Origin: Gracilaria gracilis
Lineage: Eukaryota; Rhodophyta; Florideophyceae; Gracilariales; Gracilariaceae
DNA length: 64,000 bases
Reading direction: 5' to 3'
Assembly: GCA_030374805.1 (NCBI GenBank)
Contig: JARGSG010000015.1
Location: 558,001 to 622,000 of the forward strand
Position numbers and translations under genes: made by a program. Of this stretch, positions 49,090-58,616 are shown piece by piece. Below the pieces are notes generated by a model that did no database searches, was not told the DNA's origin, and saw only the letters and a program-made list of their open reading frames with translations. Each line of letters starts with the position of its first letter. Position 1 is the first letter of the stretch.

Positions 49090-50676
49090 ATGTCTTGCAA
49101 TCCAGCCTTTCTGTTGAACGCCCCCTTCTCCGCCCCGTCAGCCTCTCCTTTCCACTCACCATCAAGAACAGCCCCAGCAAGATGGACTTGCCGCCGTCCA
49201 CTTCACCTTAAAAGGCGGCCTAAACCTCCAGCACCCGTCAGTACCCGGCCACCTTCAGAGCTCCCCGCAGAAATAGGAGATGCTCACATTACCTCCTTCA
49301 TTTCGCCTGCGCCTGATGGACCAGAAGCTCGTGCAGTTCGTACTACTCTACGTTCTAGACGCGATGTGCTCGTCATTGGCCCCGGCCTGAAGGGAAAGAT
49401 TCTAACCGCCCTTTCCGGGCGAGAACGAGCTGAACATGCGCTCATCATCGTGCCTACGCGAGCGGCGGCACTACTGGCAGCAGCGGAAGCAGAGTTGCGT
49501 GGCGGTTTTAAGGTGATTGTGGCCGCAGGCGGGGGGTTTGGTAGCTGGAAACATGCTGCATTGAATGCAAACTCGTCGAAGAGAGCCGTCATTGTCGTTG
49601 CTACTCCAAGAGGCGTTGTGAACCAATTTATACAAAATGGTCATGGCCCTCCTTGGTTGAAGAAAGTGAAGTTTTTCATGCTTGTAGACCTTACTCGTAT
49701 TGTTTCAACTGGAGCGTTGGATAATCTCCAAAAGATTATCAAAAGACTGTCAGACAAGAGTCGTCGTAAGAATATACTTCTAGAGTCAAGACCTTTGAAA
49801 GGTGACTTCAAACGAATGGCAATGGATATGGTGAGAGAAAAGCATGAAATCGTGGAATGGGCGCAACAAGCGAAGAGTGATGTGCAGACCATGACAAAAG
49901 AAGAAGTTGTGGGTCAGGTTGACTACAGCTTAGTGCAGCAAAAGGCTCGAGTGGGACCTCCTAGGCAACGACTTGAAGAATTAGCCAAGATAACAGAAAG
50001 CGTATTTCAGAAGTCTGGTGGTTACAAGATGATTGTGTTCTTTCCGGCAGCCAGAATCATCGAGTGCTACGCAAACCTGTGTCGCGAGCGAGGCATCAAA
50101 GTAATAGATATTCATTCTCACACTACTACTGCGAATCGGGAGAGAGGTTTACAGGTCTTTTTCGAGTCTGAACGTTCAGTTGTTTTCGCCTCAGATACGC
50201 TTGCTACCTGTACAAACTTGCCGCTTATCGATTGCGTGGTGCATATGGAGATGCCAAACCAAAAGGATCAATACCTTCGGCGCATTGGGCTTCTGGCGCA
50301 GAACATGGGTGGTGGCAAAGATCGATTGAGTGTGGCGATATTAGGTGAAGACGAGTTCCGGGCGATTACGAAACCGGAGAGTGACTTTGCCTTTGAGATC
50401 GAACGTGAAGACATCGAGGAGTTAGATGGACAGAGTTTCCGAACCAATGCACTTGATGAAAAGGCTAGACGACGAGCTTACGTATCAAGGCTTTCATTCT
50501 ACAACACTCTTCGAAAAAAGATCGGATGGAGCAAAGAACAGATGGTGGAGGATGCCAATGACTGGGCCAAACAAACTTTTGGAGAAATTCCGAAGCTTGG
50601 CAAGAAGGACGTCAACAGAGTACGACTATGGAAGGTTCACGGAATTCAGACCCTGCAAGAGACCACCAGCATCTGA
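49090..50676 (+). CDS. DEAD-box helicase-like protein lacking catalytic motifs
   Basis: 528 aa with an Arg/Ser/Pro-rich N-terminus lacking acidic residues (about 1-65), probably an organelle targeting peptide. The two-RecA-domain layout of an Mss116/DDX18-like helicase is recognisable: IIVPTRAAALL (motif Ia position), VVATPRGVVNQF (Ib), and a well-kept second domain start YKMIVFFPAARIIECYANLCR. The working parts are gone: Walker A is GPGLKGKILTA without GKT, DEAD is replaced by LVDLTRIV, motif III is LESRPL where SAT is expected, motif V reads LATCTNLPLID, and motif VI HRxGRTAR reads RRIGLLAQ. The frame is intact over 1.6 kb, so this is likely a conserved pseudoenzyme with an RNA-binding or scaffold role (inference), not a decayed gene. 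Confidence 0.7.
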   Translation: MSCNPAFLLNAPFSAPSASPFHSPSRTAPARWTCRRPLHLKRRPKPPAPVSTRPPSELPAEIGDAHITSFISPAPDGPEARAVRTTLRSRRDVLVIGPGLKGKILTALSGRERAEHALIIVPTRAAALLAAAEAELRGGFKVIVAAGGGFGSWKHAALNANSSKRAVIVVATPRGVVNQFIQNGHGPPWLKKVKFFMLVDLTRIVSTGALDNLQKIIKRLSDKSRRKNILLESRPLKGDFKRMAMDMVREKHEIVEWAQQAKSDVQTMTKEEVVGQVDYSLVQQKARVGPPRQRLEELAKITESVFQKSGGYKMIVFFPAARIIECYANLCRERGIKVIDIHSHTTTANRERGLQVFFESERSVVFASDTLATCTNLPLIDCVVHMEMPNQKDQYLRRIGLLAQNMGGGKDRLSVAILGEDEFRAITKPESDFAFEIEREDIEELDGQSFRTNALDEKARRRAYVSRLSFYNTLRKKIGWSKEQMVEDANDWAKQTFGEIPKLGKKDVNRVRLWKVHGIQTLQETTSI

Positions 50677-51893
50677 AGATTAGAGCAGTAGAGGATGCAT
50701 CCCTCTGTCGTCAATTTGAGTGGAAATGAACAATACGTTGAAGTCTTATGTGGAGCTCATGGGTGAAGGTGCGATGCAAATTGTTGAGCGGGACCAAACC
50801 AGGCTTCACAGGCCTAAGGTATGCGTATCCACGGAATCCATTTGCCTCTACATTGTTCTTTACTGCAGTTTGCTGTCTCGAATCCTCGAATCCTAATGTT
50901 GCATGAGTTGACCCTGGCCTCATGGAGTGTCTTCGGTAAAGACGGAAGTGTTACTGTATAGGTTGCTGAGGTCTTTAGCGAAGCCTCGTCTGACGAACTA
51001 ACTGCATTCGCGTTTGTCAACAAAAGACAGACAGAGACAGCAGACTGTCGAAAATCGTTATCTCTCGCAAAGGAAGACTGAGAACTACTTCAGGCCGTTG
51101 GCGTATCAAGTCTCGAACAGTATGGCACTTGGGCGAAGTTCTGCACACATTCTTTCCGTGGTGGCACGTGAATCGAAGTCTGCGTCATCATGACGATCAT
51201 CTTTCCCTCCCGGGGGATTTGTCAGTGAGCGACTTCGGATAAATGGCAAACGTTCACGATCATTTTGCATTATGAAAGTTACTTGAGATCAATATCGGAG
51301 GTAGCACAGTAGCATAGAGAAACCAGAGGATGAACGCCAGAATGGCTTAACGAATGCACACTCTGGATCTAAACTCCCGAACAGGTTGGTACTCTTCCGG
51401 GAAAGGGATACCAAGTAGCGTCCCTAGTAGGAAGTTCCTTCGGTATTTTACCAGTATCTTCATCGACGATACAGTACAATGATTGTACTGTATCTATCGT
51501 CGATGAGTTCCAGCCTGGAACTTTTAGGAACGCAGGAGAGGATTCATTTGGCGCGTGTGCTGCGGCTGGCATGATGGCAGGCACACGTCTGCCGCGCCTG
51601 CCGTCGAGTGTCCGCCCGCCAAAGCTGCGAGATCGATCTCTCTCTTTCTTTCTCTCTCTCTGCAGGTGTTCTTCGTGCCTGCAACTTCCTTTATAGATAT
51701 ACATCCACCACCCAGGATTCGAAGTCACTTACGAGCTGGATAGCACCGAAGCTGCTTCGACTGCTTCCTCCTGCCTACAATAAAGATCAATTGAGCAGCA
51801 CAGCAAGGACAGAAATATTAGTTTTTGCGGCTGTAACGACCTCAGTCCACAGTGGCGCATCTCTGTGCCTCACGATTAGAAGTACCCTTGGTA
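50677..51893. other. Gap with hairpin and CT microsatellite
   Basis: No convincing gene. A 119-codon minus-strand frame (51369-51728) overlaps the hairpin at 51461-51505 and a pyrimidine tract (CT-rich, 51635-51660), so it is unlikely to be coding. The left boundary of the pogo element follows at 51894. Confidence 0.45.
51461..51505. repeat. Long imperfect hairpin
   Basis: CATCGACGATACAGTACAAT (51461-51480), G, then ATTGTACTGTATC and ATCGTCGATG with a 4-nt insertion in the right arm. All 20 left-arm bases pair. Likely a MITE or transposon-end remnant. Confidence 0.85.
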
Positions 51894-51896
51894 TCC

Positions 51897-51917
51897 GTCC
51901 GAACCATAAATCGACAA
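51897..51917 (+). repeat. Left terminal inverted repeat
   Basis: 21 bp, GTCCGAACCATAAATCG followed by ACAA; exact reverse complement at 54089-54109. Confidence 0.92.
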
Positions 51918-52154
51918 AAACCCCAAAATCGACAATGCTGTCCTTGTCCTTTTTTCCAGGATTTCACCGTCAACCTCGACAATCAGAGCGACTTCAAGCA
52001 TTGTATCTCCCTCTCTTCCCCAAGTAGTGTAGCAATACCTCATGTAAACAACAATTTGAAAAGCGCGCGCTTTCTGCTTTCCAGCGATATCCCCATGACC
52101 CCACAATCTCTGCGTACACAGCCACCATGACCAAAACAAATCAACCGAACCCCG

Positions 52155-53705
52155 ATGGAGTCCAACTACGCCATTCTCCAGACGGCAATCTTTGATCGAC
52201 TACAAAGCTGCTCGTCGTGGAATGCGTTGTCTCAGAAGCACGCCGTTGGTGTAGAAGTTCTCCGCAGAGCGTACGCATCTTGGTCTCAAGCACTACCTGA
52301 ATCTCAACCAGTAACACCGGAAGACATTCATGTGCCGCCTCGCAAGAACGGAAGGCCAACCATTTTAACAGCGGAGGAAGAAGACGTGATCGCGAAGAGC
52401 GTTTTATACTACGCTGATAACAATACTCCGCTAACGAGGAATGGAATTAGAGATCTTGTCCATGAGTTCGTGTCCTTATTGCCGCCACAAGTCCAAAACA
52501 ATCGCAAGCTCTTCCCAAACAATCGCCCGTCATTGAATTGGGTGAAAGGCTTTCTCCGCCGCAACGACTTGAAAGCGCAACATGTCGAACTTATGGAGGA
52601 CAAAAGGGTAAAAGCTGTCACCCCCGAGAACTTGACGGAACATATTGCACGTGTTCAAGCAGCTATAAACCGGTACCACATCAAAGATCCGGAGCTAATA
52701 TTCAACACAGACCAATCTGGGTCGTCGTTCGACAAAATGAAGGGACGTTCTCTTCGAAAAGGAATTGGAGCTCCGGGAACCAAACTGTTGCATAAAGCAC
52801 TCTGCACAAAAGGTACCCTGGACCGTGTTACTGTCATGTCTATTGTATCGGCTAGCGGAGTGGCGTTTAATCCGGCAATTGTCTTTCCTGGCACACTTGC
52901 GCATTATCGCCGGGTCCGTGGCCAGATTCAATCTTTGCACTCCGTTCTGCCTCCTTGTTACCTGTTCCATCGCAATCCGCCGGGCGCAGACAGCGATATT
53001 GTCTTCCAGTGGGCAACTGGGTTCCTCGAGGAGACAGCACACCTCCGCCGTAACGGGCAGCGTTTGTTACTTCTGCTTGATGGGTATGGATCGCATGTCC
53101 AGTATAGAACCCTGAAGTTGTTTGCAGACAACAATGTGATTGTAATCGCTTTGGCAGCCCACTCTTCTCATGTCACGCAGCCACTAGATAAGACAGTTTT
53201 CACGTCTTACAAATCGCATTTACAAAGCGAGCTTCACAGAGCCGCGCGACAGAAGCAAAAGTTGAACGCTTTCGATGTGGGACAGTGCATTTCAAATGCA
53301 TACTTCAGCTCACACACCGCCCCAAACATTCGATCTGGATTTCATAAGACTGGAATATGGGATATGGAGCTACTGACTCCCAATATAGCCCCTTTGGTTC
53401 CGTACATGATCGGCGAGAGTGGAGAGCGTGTCAGTCGCGTCACGGTGAAAGAATTGCTTAAAGAATTTGAAAGACATCAACGTACCTTACTGCGCGATGT
53501 ATTAGTGGAAGAAGAGGGACATATTAGGGTGAACACAACTGCTGGAGCCCACCTTACTTCGGATGCGGTGGTCGAAGCGCTGCGTCAGCGAGCAGCAGCT
53601 CGGCTGCAGAAGCAAAGGGACGCAAACGCTCGTGTGCTTACTATGGAATATAGAGAGCCCAAGGCCGACATTCGGCGCCTGGTGGAGTTGGCGCCAGCGC
53701 GCTAA
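52155..53705 (+). CDS. Pogo-like DDE transposase, intact
   Basis: 516 aa. Catalyses TA-targeted cut-and-paste transposition. The N-terminal ~60 residues have a short HTH-like segment (LSQKHAVGVEVLRRAY); residues ~65-150 resemble a CENP-B/Tc5-type HTH (RPTILTAEEEDVIAKSV ... PSLNWVKGFLRRN). Catalytic core: FNTDQSGSS (first Asp, with Gln where Glu is common), LLLLLDGYGSHV (second Asp) and VTQPLDKTVFTSYK (third Asp). It ends with NIRSGFHKTGIWDM, the block truncated by a stop in the relative at 23171-24817, and a basic coiled tail. No stops or frameshifts. It lies between 21-bp terminal repeats, so the element may still be autonomous. Confidence 0.92.
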   Translation: MESNYAILQTAIFDRLQSCSSWNALSQKHAVGVEVLRRAYASWSQALPESQPVTPEDIHVPPRKNGRPTILTAEEEDVIAKSVLYYADNNTPLTRNGIRDLVHEFVSLLPPQVQNNRKLFPNNRPSLNWVKGFLRRNDLKAQHVELMEDKRVKAVTPENLTEHIARVQAAINRYHIKDPELIFNTDQSGSSFDKMKGRSLRKGIGAPGTKLLHKALCTKGTLDRVTVMSIVSASGVAFNPAIVFPGTLAHYRRVRGQIQSLHSVLPPCYLFHRNPPGADSDIVFQWATGFLEETAHLRRNGQRLLLLLDGYGSHVQYRTLKLFADNNVIVIALAAHSSHVTQPLDKTVFTSYKSHLQSELHRAARQKQKLNAFDVGQCISNAYFSSHTAPNIRSGFHKTGIWDMELLTPNIAPLVPYMIGESGERVSRVTVKELLKEFERHQRTLLRDVLVEEEGHIRVNTTAGAHLTSDAVVEALRQRAAARLQKQRDANARVLTMEYREPKADIRRLVELAPAR

Positions 53706-54088
53706 ATCAAGCGCAGTCGACTTGCGCAAACGCGCAAAGCGCGGAGGGAACTCCGTCGTTCGAGGGCGCGTTGTGTTGGCTTGTTCGGCCTGTAACGACA
53801 CCAAAGTGTTTCTGCGATACATTGGAAGTGTTGAGTACTTGCAACGTTCATGTGCGCCAAAAGGCGCATATTTATTGTTCAATTTGAGTAAAGTTTGTTT
53901 TTGAGCCCTACAAAGGGGTTTCTTGTTGTTGGTGTTGCGTCACCTATAATCATAATCTCTGGTTCTCCTTCAGGACGAGGAGTAAAGGAGCTTTCAGTTT
54001 TTCAACGACGCTGGTTTGGAGCCGTTTGTGCGATCTGATGCGGAGTTAGAGCCAGTTTGTTGACGTTGAGTCCGAAAAGTCTCGTGCC

Positions 54089-54109
54089 TTGTCGATTTAT
54101 GGTTCGGAC
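54089..54109 (-). repeat. Right terminal inverted repeat
   Basis: TTGTCGATTTATGGTTCGG followed by AC; inverted copy of 51897-51917, then ATA and the flanking TA. Confidence 0.92.
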
Positions 54110-54211
54110 ATATAGCGTTAAAACGCTAGTGTGGTAGAACGCTGCCTTCTTTGGTGAATCAGTCTGTGATTTCAAACATGATGTTTCTTTTCCCATTCCG
54201 TGAACTAAACT

Positions 54212-54250
54212 ACCAAGGGTAAGAGTTAGCGTTCGAACGCTGCCCTTGGT
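54212..54250. repeat. Nested palindrome, MITE-like
   Basis: Outer arms ACCAAGGG (54212-54219) and CCCTTGGT (54243-54250) enclose a perfect 14-nt palindrome AGCGTTCGAACGCT (54228-54241). It lies about 180 bp upstream of the mTERF gene. The CCAAGGGTAAG-GTTAG motif recurs near 38231, 58202 and 63282. Confidence 0.7.
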
Positions 54251-54427
54251 ATATCTATCTGGGTGCCTCACGCATATGTTGTTCCCTTCAGTCCTGTCAC
54301 CGCTCTCTTCCACTCATATAGTGTCCCACTGTTATCCTATTCTCTGCTTGCACTCGGCAAGGATCTGCCTCATTCCTCATGTTTTATACTCGACTTTTCG
54401 TGCAAGGGATAAGCGTACGGCCTTGCC

Positions 54428-56095
54428 ATGACTCTTGGGAGACGATCTAAAGGTGGAAATAGTGGCTATGAGGCGACACTTTTCGAAACCACGAAGTGCA
54501 AGGTTTTTGAAATATGTTGCAGCTCCTTTTCAAGATCCGCTTATCTGGCATTTTCTTCTCCGTTTCCGAGGAGGTCATTCTCCAAAGCGTTTATTGGCAA
54601 CCCACTGGTTCGAACTGCGACATGTCCCACACTTCGTTTGTCGTCGGTTCAGGCGTGCGCGCGATTTATGAGGAGTTCCGAGCATCAGAATCAAGTTTTG
54701 GATATCGAAACCAGATTACGGTCTCTGGGCGCCCGTTATGCAGCAGATCAAGCTCAAAGCGCATTTTGTGAGCAAGATGCTAACATCCCTGAGACGTGGG
54801 CAGAGTTGTTATCCGTTCTATACGACCATGAGTGCACCAATGTGACACTATCGCGGATTGCATCGAAGCTTGGAATCATATCGCTTCTTAGAGTCTCGCC
54901 TGCCTCAGCTTCAAAGCTATTCCACCTCTTTGACAAGTCTTTAATGCTGAGCATTCGACAACAAATGCGGATCCTCTCCACCAAGCCGGACATTCTCGAG
55001 ATGGACGTGAGTCTAATTTCTGCTACATTGCAAGCCCTTTTCAATCTTGGGATGCCGCTCAGGCATGTTCAACGTATTGCACTGATATTCCCTTACATTC
55101 TTGTGCAACACCCCTCCTCAATAGCACGTGTAGCAAGATTCTTACAAAGTTCGCCGTTATCCTTTCCAGATTACAAAGTTCGTTCGTTTCTTTATCGCTC
55201 TCCATGGATTTTCACTGTTGATATCGACACCCGCATGGCTCCAACGGTTGACTGGCTGTCAGAATTTATCGGGCAGACATCTGATCTCGCTAAGCTCGTT
55301 CTATCTGCACCAGCCGTTCTCGGAACGAGACGGGCAAGTCTCCACTCTGTAATGCGACTCTTAGAAGTTGAGGTGCACCTGAAAGAGGAAGATCGAATAT
55401 CTATCATAAACCGACATCCCCGAATTCTCACTTGCTCTCCTGAGAAGCAGCTGAGACCAACTCTCAATTTCTTACGATACACGCTAAGAATCGGACGTTC
55501 TGAACGGCGTAAAATTGTGCGAGCGTTTCCACACATACTAACTCTGGATATAGATCAACAAATAATGCCAGTCGTGGACTTTTTCATACGTAGGGGTGCT
55601 TCTGATGTCTCTCGGTTGGTCAGACTGTTTCCGCCAATACTTAGCAACGATCTTCATACCGATACAATTCCCAAGGTAGAATATTTCACTCAGAAACTTG
55701 GACTCTCTATGGATGAAGTTTTGAAGTTCCCAGCGTGCTTCTCATACGACTTGACATCTCGAATTATACCTAGAACACGGTTTGTTCAGAAAATGGGTTG
55801 CTCCATGCTGGATTTTAATCTCCGTCTTAGTATAGCTCCATCAGATAAGCAGTTTTGCGAGTTTCTTCAAGTAGAGCTCCACCACTATGCATCATTTTCA
55901 GAAGCATGTATGAAAGAAATCCATGATTCCTCGCTTGCAGATAAGGCTGGGACCGGCGAAGAGCACCAGAAGAGAGGAAGATGTAAAGAGAGGATGTCAG
56001 GATTCTCAAGCCTCTCGGCAGAGGATTACAGCCTCCGCGGAAGGCATACAAGATCACACAACCGTGGAATGACTCCTTTTTCGGTATACCCGTAA
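54428..56095 (+). CDS. mTERF-domain protein
   Basis: Mitochondrial transcription termination factor family: helical-repeat nucleic-acid-binding proteins of plastids and mitochondria that act in organelle transcription, splicing or ribosome assembly. 555 aa from the ATG at 54428. The N-terminus (1-~80) is rich in Ser, Arg and Phe and suits an organelle presequence. From about 180 to 460 there are repeated ~35-residue mTERF units with the usual proline-bearing starts: IALIFPYILVQHPSS, LSAPAVLGTRR, INRHPRILTCSPEKQLRPTL, VRAFPHILTLDIDQQIMPVV, VRLFPPILSNDLHT and LKFPACFSYDLTSRIIPR. The tail is charged and low complexity. Target organelle and RNA unknown. Confidence 0.88.
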   Translation: MTLGRRSKGGNSGYEATLFETTKCKVFEICCSSFSRSAYLAFSSPFPRRSFSKAFIGNPLVRTATCPTLRLSSVQACARFMRSSEHQNQVLDIETRLRSLGARYAADQAQSAFCEQDANIPETWAELLSVLYDHECTNVTLSRIASKLGIISLLRVSPASASKLFHLFDKSLMLSIRQQMRILSTKPDILEMDVSLISATLQALFNLGMPLRHVQRIALIFPYILVQHPSSIARVARFLQSSPLSFPDYKVRSFLYRSPWIFTVDIDTRMAPTVDWLSEFIGQTSDLAKLVLSAPAVLGTRRASLHSVMRLLEVEVHLKEEDRISIINRHPRILTCSPEKQLRPTLNFLRYTLRIGRSERRKIVRAFPHILTLDIDQQIMPVVDFFIRRGASDVSRLVRLFPPILSNDLHTDTIPKVEYFTQKLGLSMDEVLKFPACFSYDLTSRIIPRTRFVQKMGCSMLDFNLRLSIAPSDKQFCEFLQVELHHYASFSEACMKEIHDSSLADKAGTGEEHQKRGRCKERMSGFSSLSAEDYSLRGRHTRSHNRGMTPFSVYP

Positions 56096-56862
56096 GAATG
56101 CTCATTTGTGACCAGGTGCAATCAGTTCTCTGCCTTATGTCTAACGAGGACTGAAAGGTGTAGCTGATGCAGCATTTTCCTGTATTGAGCTTGTAATTAT
56201 CATTGTCAAACTATCTTGAGATGTACAGATTCAATGTCGGGTATCGTCCTTACCGCTGTTCTCTTTGAAGCTGTCATAGAGCTGACGGCAAGGTCGTGTC
56301 GATCAGTGCTTTGCTAGTTGTGCAAGAGCAGAGTGGAGCTTAGGTGGTGCTCGTTGGTTTGCGGCATGGATGTTTCAGTGACCGTTATTCAGTCTCGTGG
56401 AGCTTAAAGTTTGTAACTCTAATTTGGAGAGGTACAGCTTTCACGATACCTTCTGCTTGATAGCAACAGTTTCTAAACGTAATGGGTGCAGAGTATCCAT
56501 CTTGGCTCCGTGATCTTTGTGGTCCACGTCTACCATATTATTTTAAATCATCTGGGGGAACAAGTGACTTTACTGTGAAGATTAGGTTCAATGGCATGCC
56601 TATCGCTCCAGTCTTGTTTACTCGGTACGGCGAATTATTGTAGAAACTTTCTACTAGAAAGGTATTCGACGTGGAAACGTACTACTTCCTGCTGACAACG
56701 GGTTTTCAAGTTGGCTGGATATCATCTTCATATTGGCCATAGTCGTTACACACTGAAGGTCCTTGGATTGTCTACTCACTCAGAGGGAAATTCATGACCT
56801 TTCCCGTATTCTAGGATACTCTGAAGTATCGTTCTGTACCAAGAATATAGAACCTCATCGTC
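56096..56862. other. Intergenic gap
   Basis: 767 bp between two plus-strand genes; no gene, repeat or RNA recognised. Confidence 0.45.
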
Positions 56863-57804
56863 ATGTCAAAGGATACAAAGCTTAGTACGATTGCATCCGA
56901 TCTCCACTCATTATTTGTCAAGCTTGCATCAGCATGTCTGAAAGAAGAACCTCACGACGTCGAACAGTTCTGTCTTCAATGGCTCGCCAACCATCACGGT
57001 TTGGATCTTGACAGTGAGTTTGCAATCACTCGCGTTCAGAGCGGTGATTTTCGAGAAGAAAAGAAATCGAAGTCAAAGAGAAATCGCAACCGTGGCAGGA
57101 AGAATGGAAAGAAAGCTGGAAACGCAGAAGACTACACAACTGACGACAATCAGAATCCCAACGAGCTATTCCATACTGATAGTGCTTCGAAAGGTTCCGA
57201 GTCTGGACCTGAAACACTTGGACGTGTTGAAACAGTTGCAGAGGATGCGCAACTGAGTGCCCCTTCTTGTTCTTTGTTTTCAACGGCTGTCATATCTGGT
57301 CATGAACTAAATCGCAAGACCGAGCTTTATCGAAAGGATGAGAGGATGAAGAGTTTGTTTCGCGCATGGGATGGTGATGGCAGTGGAAGGGTTGATTTCG
57401 TGGAACTAGTTCTTGCTCTTCACAAGTTTGAAGATGTGGCCAGTGCAGGGATTGATATTCAAGTTGCCTCTGATGCTTTAGTTCAGTTCGTAGAGTCTGA
57501 CACTGAGCGTGAACTCAATTTGACAGAGTTCACTAGAGTAATCATTCTGTTCGCCCTCAATAGCTTCAAGGCAGACTTTGAAAGTGTGGCCGATCATATG
57601 CTCGCTGTTGCTACGAGTACAAGTGAAGCTGCAGTGTTGCGTGCTGCTTGTGGGGCTGATGTGAGTGACCTTCAAGCAGCAGATAAGGAAGAACAGGAAT
57701 TCCTGCGAGAGGCCGCATTGGGCATGGAGCAGCATGTGACGGATAACATCCAAAAGTTGCGTGAGCAGCGAACTCCGCGCAACTCTCATCTGTCCAGCAA
57801 CTAA
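56863..57804 (+). CDS. RIIa-like and EF-hand protein
   Basis: 313 aa. Residues ~10-50 (SDLHSLFVKLASACLKEEP, DVEQFCLQWLANHHG) resemble the RIIa/DPY30 dimerisation helices of PKA regulatory subunits and ciliary scaffold proteins. Residues ~65-90 are a Lys/Arg/Asn-rich stretch that may act as a nuclear signal. An EF-hand follows at about 163-195, with a canonical loop DGDGSGRVDFVE (residues 1, 3, 5, 7, 9 and 12 suitable for Ca2+). A second, degenerate hand may follow (ESDTERELNLTEF). The tail is helical and acidic. Probably a Ca2+-responsive docking protein (inference). No orthologue name is assigned. Confidence 0.6.
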   Translation: MSKDTKLSTIASDLHSLFVKLASACLKEEPHDVEQFCLQWLANHHGLDLDSEFAITRVQSGDFREEKKSKSKRNRNRGRKNGKKAGNAEDYTTDDNQNPNELFHTDSASKGSESGPETLGRVETVAEDAQLSAPSCSLFSTAVISGHELNRKTELYRKDERMKSLFRAWDGDGSGRVDFVELVLALHKFEDVASAGIDIQVASDALVQFVESDTERELNLTEFTRVIILFALNSFKADFESVADHMLAVATSTSEAAVLRAACGADVSDLQAADKEEQEFLREAALGMEQHVTDNIQKLREQRTPRNSHLSSN

Positions 57805-58616
57805 GAAGCCTCTATATTCTGAGTCGGGGCCTCACTAATATTTGGTATGACCAACGTTTACGTGTTCTACAAAGCTATCTTACGTGAAGCTTACGCGAGA
57901 AATTCTCTGCCATGGCTCTTTTTTTGCTGTTGTATTATGCAAGTTGACGTCTCCCGTTCGTGAGTATCTACTATCGACGAAGGTACACAAATACATACAA
58001 AGTTTATATTATAAACGAAACGCTTCTGCAGTGAAAAGTATTCTCGGAGAAAAGTAATCCGTGTTGAGGTACCAACGGTACAGTCCCGTTGGTAACACTT
58101 TATCCCGGTATACATAGGAACTAATGTTATGTCTAATGTTCGAAGGTCAAGGACTCGGTAGCTAACCAGAATGTGGATCCAGCTTTCGCATAACTTTTCC
58201 CTTGGTAAGGTTAGACCGCTCCCCCCGACCGCTCCCCCCGACCGCTCCCCCCGACCGCTATTGTTGGTACCATTTGGTACTATCTGCTACCGTCGTGACG
58301 ATGGTCCACTTTAAATATCGATTTTTCTAGCCTTATTTTTGACGTGGCCGTTCTGTACAAAATGTTGAGGGCGAGTAGAACGCAGAGTGCTCACCACCGT
58401 TGTGCACCAAGTAATACTCAAGGACTGCTCCTAAGATTTGGCATCCTGGCATCCTGCTACCTTACAAATGTTTCAGTTCAAACTTTGATCTCTATACGGT
58501 GAAGAGGGTACATGCTTTATTTTCCAACCTTGTACACCACTCTTCAGGCGTTTCTAATGTTTGACAAAGCACAAGTCTGATGACGGACCGCAATTGAGCG
58601 CGCATGTGCGATTAGA
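57805..58616. other. Gap with hairpin and short tandem repeat
   Basis: Contains a hairpin TACCAACGG (58070-58078) with CCGTTGGTA (58086-58094), the GGTAAGGTTAG motif near 58204, and three tandem copies of a 13-bp unit GACCGCTCCCCCC from about 58214 to 58255. Otherwise AT-rich. Confidence 0.6.
58214..58258 (+). repeat. 13-bp tandem repeat
   Basis: Three copies of GACCGCTCCCCCC plus a partial fourth, directly following the GGTAAGGTTA motif. Confidence 0.85.

Larger units (their letters stand above)
51894..54112 (+). mobile_element. Complete pogo-like DNA transposon
   Basis: 2219 bp flanked by TA on both sides (51892-51893, 54113-54114). Ends carry a 21-bp exact inverted repeat starting GTCCGAACCATAAATCG (51897-51917 and, inverted, 54089-54109), three bases inside each boundary. 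It encodes a single intact transposase. Size, TA duplication and gene content fit pogo/Tc1-mariner elements. Confidence 0.85.
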
